From Streptococcus oralis (lineage in GTDB: Bacteria > Bacillota > Bacilli > Lactobacillales > Streptococcaceae): a DNA stretch of 64,000 nt. Numbering within the stretch: position 1 is the stretch's first letter; each line of letters starts with the position of its first letter. The notes under the pieces are model-generated. The model saw only the letters and a program-made list of their open reading frames with translations, did not search any database and was not told the DNA's origin. A program made the translations under genes and the position numbers. Location of the stretch: NCBI RefSeq assembly GCF_016028255.1, contig NZ_CP065707.1, positions 883,001-947,000 on the forward strand, written 5' to 3'. This document shows, one piece after another, positions 63,832 through 64,000 of this stretch.

Positions 63832-64000
63832 ATGATGAAAGAAATAGCCTTCGACGCATTTTACCAGCTCTATCAGAAAGAGTCCCTTTCAGTCTTAGAT
63901 GTGAGAGAAGTAGAAGAGTTCGAGCCGCTTCATTTAGAAGGTGCTCAGAATCTACCACTTAGTCAATTAGCTGATATCTATGATCAATTGGACAAGGACC
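63832..64000 (+). CDS. Rhodanese-like domain protein, 3' end outside window
   Basis: From ATG 63832 (or 63835) the frame reads MKEIAFDAFYQLYQKESLSV, LDVREVEEFEPLHLEGAQNL and is open to the window end. DVRE..EF...H..GA.N is the N-terminal half of a rhodanese domain (sulfurtransferase fold). The catalytic Cys lies beyond the window, so activity cannot be judged. Confidence 0.85.
   Translation, partial: MMKEIAFDAFYQLYQKESLSVLDVREVEEFEPLHLEGAQNLPLSQLADIYDQLDKD

Noticed and set aside
1..64000. CRISPR arrays, tRNA or rRNA genes, insertion sequences with transposase
   Set aside because: No regularly spaced repeats, no recognisable tRNA or rRNA sequences and no transposase frames were seen by eye; a tRNAscan and IS search were not possible here.

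Overview
The window is chromosomal DNA of a low-GC Gram-positive coccus, almost certainly a mitis-group Streptococcus (S. mitis / S. oralis / S. pneumoniae relatives). The evidence is the set of near-pneumococcal proteins and gene blocks: metE-metF, pnp-cysE, cysS-mrnC, msmK, rel-dtd, the manganese locus psaBCA-psaD-psaR next to pepO, a two-component system near thrS, and a polar amino-acid ABC operon-recJ-rnjB-estA-uvrC-nitroreductase-pepV run. No rRNA, tRNA or CRISPR array was seen. The species call is inferred from remembered family sequences and was not tested by a search.

Layout. 1-3.9 kb is AT-rich accessory DNA: the 3' part of a HerA-type ATPase gene, a coupled intracellular nuclease of the streptococcal DRGH DNase family, a short coupled third ORF, and an HNH/zinc-finger-like protein. 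3.9-6.7 kb holds type I modification genes (hsdS, hsdM) with no hsdR in view. 6.7-8.3 kb holds a DUF1722 protein coupled to a pyrimidine-dimer-glycosylase-like protein, then a HigBA-type toxin-antitoxin pair. 8.6-23.3 kb is core metabolism and RNA biology: metE/metF under a MET-box palindrome, pnp, cysE, a nucleoside phosphorylase, a reductase-like protein, cysS, mrnC, a PucR-like HTH protein, msmK with a cre-like site, rel and dtd. 23.3-36.9 kb holds the Mn uptake and repressor genes with a PsaR operator, pepO, two hydrolases, a TetR-controlled flavin-reductase-like membrane protein, a two-component system, a broken DUF898 gene and a DUF389 protein. 37-43.8 kb holds a threonyl T-box operon (P-loop kinase-like gene plus thrS), a metallophosphoesterase, an Rrf2 regulator, a YdcF-like membrane protein and a nucleotidyltransferase. 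43.9-56.2 kb is the ABC importer, recJ, RNase J2, estA, a matrixin-like protease with an early stop codon, uvrC, a second metallophosphoesterase and a lipoprotein. 56.3-60.6 kb is a second accessory island, and 60.6-64 kb holds nitroreductase, pepV, a uracil-DNA-glycosylase-family protein, a YbaK editing protein and the start of a rhodanese.

Two regions look most interesting. (1) HerA ATPase plus DRGH nuclease at 2-2365 resembles the ATPase-plus-effector layout of HerA defence systems, but with an effector taken from the streptococcal secreted-DNase family. It sits beside a type I R-M locus that lacks its R gene here. (2) The island at 56,288-60,649 is bracketed by 71-bp direct repeats (69/71 identical) that carry the nitroreductase promoter. 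It encodes a lipase with the catalytic domain at the N-terminus and a helical C-terminus, two small helical partner-like proteins, and three related small membrane-anchored proteins that could be immunity factors, plus a truncated second lipase. That layout recalls the type VII-secreted lipase TslA of Staphylococcus aureus. No type VII secretion machinery lies in the window.
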